Below are positions 5,973 through 8,829 of a stretch of DNA of 8,829 nucleotides, one piece after another. Position 1 is the first letter of the stretch; each line of letters starts with the position of its first letter. A program made the translations under genes and the position numbers. Below the pieces are notes generated by a model. The model was not told where the DNA came from. It worked only from the letters and a program-made list of their open reading frames with translations, and searched no databases. This stretch comes from Planctomycetota bacterium (GTDB taxonomy: Bacteria > Planctomycetota > UBA1135 > GCA-002686595): contig JAQBVH010000089.1 in the NCBI GenBank assembly GCA_027623615.1, positions 1 to 8,829 on the forward strand, given 5' to 3'.

Positions 5973-7010
5973 ATGAGCGAGCCGATCACCTATCGGGACG
6001 CGGGCGTGAACATCGATGCCCAGGCCGAAGCCCTGGCCAAGGCCAAGAGCTCCATCCGCAGCACCTTCATTCCAGGAGTCCTTTCGGACGTCGGCCACTT
6101 CGGCGGATTGTTCGACCTCGACGCGGCGGGAGTCGGTGGGCAGGTCCTCGTTGCCAGCGCGGACGGCGTCGGCACGAAGCTCGAAGTCGCCAAGCGCGCC
6201 GGGATTTTCGACACCGTCGGCCGGGACCTGGTGCAGCACTGCATCAACGACGTGCTCGTCCAGGGCGCGCGCCCCCTGTTCTTCCTCGATTACGTGGGCA
6301 CCGGCAAGCTCGACCCGGACGTGGTCAGCGGCCTGATCTCCGGCTGCGCCGCGGCCTGCAAGGAGCACGGCCTGGCGCTGCTCGGTGGGGAGACCGCCGA
6401 GATGCCCGGGCTCTACGCGGAGGGCGACTTCGACCTGGTCGGCTTCCTGGTCGGTTCGGTCGCGCGGGACAAGATCCTCGACGGCAGCGCGGTGAAGCCG
6501 GGCCAGGCCCTGCTCGGCCTGGGTTCGAGCGGTCTGCACACGAACGGCTACTCCCTGGCGCGCAAGGTGCTGTTCGAGCGCCTGGGCCTCGAATTGGACG
6601 ACCGTCCTGAGGCCCTGGGTGGCGTGACGGTGGCCGAGGCCCTGCTCGCCCCGCATCGCAGCTACTTCGAGCTCCTCTGGCCCTTGCTCGAGGAACGCAA
6701 GCTCGCGGCGATGGCGCACATCACCGGCGGCGGTCTGCTCGACAACCTGCCGCGCGTCCTCGGCGGCTGCGACGCGGTCATCGAGCCGGGTAGCTGGCCG
6801 GTTCCCGGTCTCTTCCAGATGCTGGTCGAGGGCGCGGGCATCGATCGAGACGAGGCGCACCGCGCCTTCAACATGGGCATCGGCATGGTTCTCCTCGTCG
6901 ACGAGGCCGAGCGCGAAGCGGTGACCGCTTCCCTCGAGGCCCGTGGCGAAGCGGTCCACCGCATCGGGCACACGGAGGCCGGCGAAGGCCTGGTTCGTTG
7001 GGCGCGCTGA
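5973..7010 (+). CDS. purM: Phosphoribosylformylglycinamidine cyclo-ligase (AIR synthetase)
   Basis: Catalyses the ATP-dependent ring closure of formylglycinamidine ribonucleotide to 5-aminoimidazole ribonucleotide, the fifth step of de novo purine synthesis, as a cytoplasmic homodimer. The 345 residues equal the length of the E. coli enzyme. Typical signatures are present in order: Y7-R-D-A-G-V-N; the A62-S-A-D-G-V-G-T-K-L ATP-binding segment; R84-D-L-V-Q-H-C-I-N-D-V-L-V-Q-G-A; L-L-G-G-E-T-A-E-M-P-G at 136-146; G-S-S-G-L-H-T-N-G-Y-S at 184-194; and H-I-T-G-G-G-L-L-D-N at 249-258. The C-terminal N300-M-G-I-G-M is also kept. ATG 5973 gives the normal N-terminus; the frame is open further upstream, but that part is an off-frame reading of the Nudix gene. 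A three-codon reading frame (ATG at 5965) ends on the purM ATG. The gene lies 32 nt after the Nudix gene and overlaps the next gene by 13 nt. Confidence 0.97.
   Translation: MSEPITYRDAGVNIDAQAEALAKAKSSIRSTFIPGVLSDVGHFGGLFDLDAAGVGGQVLVASADGVGTKLEVAKRAGIFDTVGRDLVQHCINDVLVQGARPLFFLDYVGTGKLDPDVVSGLISGCAAACKEHGLALLGGETAEMPGLYAEGDFDLVGFLVGSVARDKILDGSAVKPGQALLGLGSSGLHTNGYSLARKVLFERLGLELDDRPEALGGVTVAEALLAPHRSYFELLWPLLEERKLAAMAHITGGGLLDNLPRVLGGCDAVIEPGSWPVPGLFQMLVEGAGIDRDEAHRAFNMGIGMVLLVDEAEREAVTASLEARGEAVHRIGHTEAGEGLVRWAR
6984..6988 (+). promoter_or_regulatory. Shine-Dalgarno-like GAAGG before the gene starting at 6998
   Basis: GAAGG lies inside the end of purM, 9 nt before the TTG at 6998. It is the only Shine-Dalgarno-like sequence at a usable spacing that I see before any start in the window. 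It supports TTG 6998 as a real start, although such a short purine run could occur by chance. Confidence 0.3.
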
Positions 7011-7678
7011 TCCCCGCGCTGCTCCTCGTTCTGGCTGCGGCCAGCCAGGACGATCCGTGGGCGCAGGGTGAGGCCTGGCGCGTAGCGCAGGACACGACGG
7101 CGGATCCGGCGCGCAGGGTGACGGCCCTGGTCGCCGCCATCGAAGAGGTCGCTGGCGACGCGGCCGCGGCTCAGCCCCGGCTCGTCCTCGCCTTCGAGGA
7201 GTTCCAGCGCGAGCACGATCGCTTCGAAGGTGCCCGCGCGACCGCCCTGGCCCGGGCGATGCACCGCGCGGCGGGGGCGACCTGGAGCGCGTATTGCCTG
7301 GAGGGAATCTTGCGTCGCACCGGGGACTACCGGGGGGCCCAAGAGGTGCTGGTGGCGCACCTGGCTGGCCTTGATCCGGGGCCAGAGCGCACCGACGTGG
7401 TGCAGCGCTCAGCGATCGTGGCTGCGGGCGCAGGTTGGCTGGAGCAGGAAAGGGCCGCCCTCGGCCGCGCCCTGGTACACGGCGGGACCGACGCGCACCA
7501 GATGCTGGGGCGCCTGGCCCTGGCAGCTGGGCGCACGGAAGAGGCTCGGCGCCTGTTTCGGGTCTTGCTCGAGCAGCACGCTGGCGACCCGGCGCAGACG
7601 CCTCCCTGGGCCCTGCGGGGCTGGGGGCTTGCGCTCCTCCCCCCGGCGGCCGACCCTTTACGCCGCAGCCCACGCTAG
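6998..7678 (+). CDS. Hypothetical exported, helical TPR-like protein
   Basis: Not assigned to a known family. The 226-residue product begins with a hydrophobic stretch (residues 4-15, I-P-A-L-L-L-V-L-A-A-A-S around the core) that looks like a signal peptide with possible cleavage near A-A-S-Q. It lacks the usual basic residues at the very N-terminus. The rest is Ala/Arg/Glu-rich and predicted helical. Segments near 105-125 (L-R-R-T-G-D-Y-R-G-A-Q-E-V-L) and 168-192 (L-G-R-L-A-L-A-A-G-R-T-E-E-A-R-R-L-F) have the spacing of tetratricopeptide helices, with Gly or Ala at turn positions. TTG 6998 is the only start near the beginning of the open frame and overlaps purM by 13 nt in another frame. A GAAGG lies 9 nt upstream. 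Codon use matches the neighbours, so it is probably a real, co-transcribed gene, perhaps a periplasmic scaffold or binding protein. No function can be inferred from its link to purM. Confidence 0.7.
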   Translation: MGALIPALLLVLAAASQDDPWAQGEAWRVAQDTTADPARRVTALVAAIEEVAGDAAAAQPRLVLAFEEFQREHDRFEGARATALARAMHRAAGATWSAYCLEGILRRTGDYRGAQEVLVAHLAGLDPGPERTDVVQRSAIVAAGAGWLEQERAALGRALVHGGTDAHQMLGRLALAAGRTEEARRLFRVLLEQHAGDPAQTPPWALRGWGLALLPPAADPLRRSPR

Positions 7679-7703
7679 GCCGACCCCCGCGATCGGCTCG
7701 GAC

Positions 7704-7719
7704 ACCCGCTGGAGCGGGT
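7704..7719 (+). terminator. Candidate hairpin terminator after the Nudix-purM-TPR cluster
   Basis: A perfect inverted repeat, ACCCGC/GCGGGT with a TGGA loop, begins 25 nt after the stop codon of the preceding gene. There is no U tract after it, so it would have to act as a U-less hairpin terminator or merely protect the mRNA end. It is short, hence the low confidence. Confidence 0.28.
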
Positions 7720-7741
7720 ACCTTCACCCCACCTCTACGAA

Positions 7742-7756
7742 CGGGTCTGCAACCCG
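7742..7756 (+). repeat. Second small inverted repeat upstream of the secreted hydrolase-like gene
   Basis: CGGGT and ACCCG flank a 5-nt CTGCA loop, ending 25 nt before the ATG at 7782. Its ACCCG arm could instead pair with the GCGGGT arm of the hairpin at 7704-7719, so the two structures are potentially mutually exclusive. Stems this short are common in GC-rich DNA. Confidence 0.25.
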
Positions 7757-7781
7757 ACCCCCTCACCGGACTACGTACGGC

Positions 7782-8829
7782 ATGTCGAAGCGAAGCCTGA
7801 CTTCTCTGGTCTCCGCCCTGGCCCTGGGCGCCCTGGCCCTGCCCCTGCTCGCCTCGCTGAGCTCGGCGCCCAACATCAGCCAGGAGCGATACCTCAAGGA
7901 CTCGGACCTGAAGAAGGTCGGTGGCAGCCTGGCGGACTACCTGCAGGCCCGCGACGAGGGCAAGGGTGTCACCGAGGCCGAGTCGAAGCTGAAGGGTGAG
8001 ATCGGCAAGCTCGCCAAGAAGCTGGAGGACACGCCGGCGGCTGGCGACCTGCTGGCCAGTCCCGCGGACCTCGGCTACGCCCTGTGGCTGTCGTACGACT
8101 ACGACGGGAAGAAGCGCATCGCCAAGGCCGGCAAGGTCAACGAGGACGAGTTCTACGACGGCAACGTCTTCACCAAGCAGGACCCGCTGCCCTACGCAGT
8201 CTGGACCCCTGAGAAGTATCGGCCCAAGACCGACTCCTACACGCTGATCATCTCGATCCCGGACTCAGGGGTGCGGCCCTTCGATCACCTCACCGAGCAG
8301 TGGATCGACGCGGGGGTGCGCGAGAACGCGATCGTCGTCGTGCCTCAGATGGGGGACGACACCACCCTCTGGGAGGAGAACGACGGCCTCGCGCGGGTGA
8401 TGGGCATGTACAAGCACCTCACGAACAACTGGGCGGTTGACTTCGATCGCATCTACCTGGCTGGCCGGGGCCGGGGGGTGAAGACCGCCTTGCACATCGC
8501 CTCCATCTGGCCGGACCGCTTCGCCGGCGTGATCGGCCGCACGGGTGAGGTGGGGGACACGGTGCCCTACAACTTTGGCAACCTGCCCACCTTCTTCACC
8601 GGTGGCGGCGCCAAGGTGACCGCGTTCGCGGCTGCGGCCAAGGAGGCCGGCATCGGGAACGTGACCGTCGATGCTGCCGGCAAGGAAGCCGACGTCTGGA
8701 AGTGGATCCAGGACCACCCGCGCGTCAGCTATCCGACCGAGATCACCATCGTCGCGACGGCGATGACCAACCGGATGTACTGGTTGCAGGTGCCGCGCAC
8801 GGACGGATTGACCCCGATCAAGGTGACCG
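7782..8829 (+). CDS. Secreted alpha/beta-hydrolase-fold protein lacking the catalytic triad (partial)
   Basis: Open from ATG 7782 to the window edge (349 codons, no stop), so the C-terminus is missing. The start has a classic signal peptide: M-S-K-R, then a Leu/Ala-rich core to about residue 25 and L-S-S-A near the cleavage site. A charged Lys/Glu-rich helical region follows (about 35-85). From about 138 the protein resembles esterases of the PHB-depolymerase/dienelactone-hydrolase type: P-Y-A-V-W-T-P-E-K-Y, then a strand T-L-I-I-S-I-P, then A-I-V-V-V-P-Q, then the nucleophile-elbow region R-I-Y-L-A-G-R-G-R-G with P-D-R-F-A-G-V-I-G after it. The elbow GxSxG is G228-R-G230-R-G232, so the serine is replaced by glycine. 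The usual Asp and His positions also seem lost (T-G-G-G-A-K and A-G-K-E-A-D-V-W-K-W). A beta-rich segment starts after about 310. It is probably a non-catalytic binding protein in the cell envelope. No Shine-Dalgarno sequence is seen. Confidence 0.8.
   Translation, partial: MSKRSLTSLVSALALGALALPLLASLSSAPNISQERYLKDSDLKKVGGSLADYLQARDEGKGVTEAESKLKGEIGKLAKKLEDTPAAGDLLASPADLGYALWLSYDYDGKKRIAKAGKVNEDEFYDGNVFTKQDPLPYAVWTPEKYRPKTDSYTLIISIPDSGVRPFDHLTEQWIDAGVRENAIVVVPQMGDDTTLWEENDGLARVMGMYKHLTNNWAVDFDRIYLAGRGRGVKTALHIASIWPDRFAGVIGRTGEVGDTVPYNFGNLPTFFTGGGAKVTAFAAAAKEAGIGNVTVDAAGKEADVWKWIQDHPRVSYPTEITIVATAMTNRMYWLQVPRTDGLTPIKVT

Noticed and set aside
5796..7766. 656-residue open frame on the minus strand opposite purM.
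   Set aside because: Low-complexity Arg/Pro/Ala/Gly composition with no motifs. Long antisense frames are expected opposite GC-rich genes.
7771..7781. ACGTACGG shared by the regions just before the starts at 180 and 7782, as a possible common promoter element.
   Set aside because: Only two copies of an 8-mer, at different distances from the start codons (10 nt versus about 1 nt), so no consistent position.
7811..7850. Repeated GCCCTGGCCCTG units as a tandem repeat.
   Set aside because: They simply encode the Ala-Leu core of a signal peptide with the preferred GC-rich codons.

Overview
The window is a GC-rich stretch of bacterial chromosome. It is tightly packed, third codon positions are almost all G or C, and it carries mostly housekeeping genes. 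Start codons are often GTG or TTG, and Shine-Dalgarno sequences are almost absent. The lineage cannot be fixed from the sequence alone. The long multi-PDZ RseP, the secreted alpha/beta-hydrolase-fold protein with a C-terminal beta region, and the lack of Shine-Dalgarno sites would fit a high-GC member of Planctomycetota or a related deep lineage. That placement is an inference with modest confidence.

Layout from left to right. (1) The N-terminal part of a membrane-protein gene leaves the window at the left edge on the minus strand. (2) Divergent from it is a CCA-adding enzyme/poly(A) polymerase-type nucleotidyltransferase on the plus strand. (3) Its 3' end overlaps, tail to tail, the last gene of a minus-strand cluster that reads dxr (ispC), then rseP, then a UbiA-type prenyltransferase. 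Only 5 nt separate each pair, so this is very probably one operon. (4) A short divergent intergenic region of about 130 nt holds a G-rich tract. (5) A plus-strand cluster follows: a Nudix hydrolase with an N-terminal zinc ribbon, purM, and a small helical TPR-like putative exported protein whose start overlaps the end of purM. (6) After an intergenic stretch of about 100 nt with two small hairpins comes a secreted alpha/beta-hydrolase-fold protein, cut by the right edge, in which all three positions of the catalytic triad appear to be replaced.

How the genes fit together. Dxr makes MEP, the first committed intermediate of the non-mevalonate isoprenoid pathway. The UbiA-family enzyme at the end of the same operon should consume a prenyl donor at the membrane, and RseP is an intramembrane protease commonly found beside dxr. 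The Nudix and PurM genes share a nucleotide theme (pyrophosphate hydrolysis and de novo purine synthesis).

I found no mobile element, CRISPR array, rRNA or tRNA gene, and no clear new multi-gene system. The most unusual items are the triad-less hydrolase-fold protein, the RseP with about four PDZ-like modules, the G-rich tract just upstream of the dxr start, and the possibility of leaderless or Shine-Dalgarno-independent translation. No gene-free stretch exceeds 300 nt.
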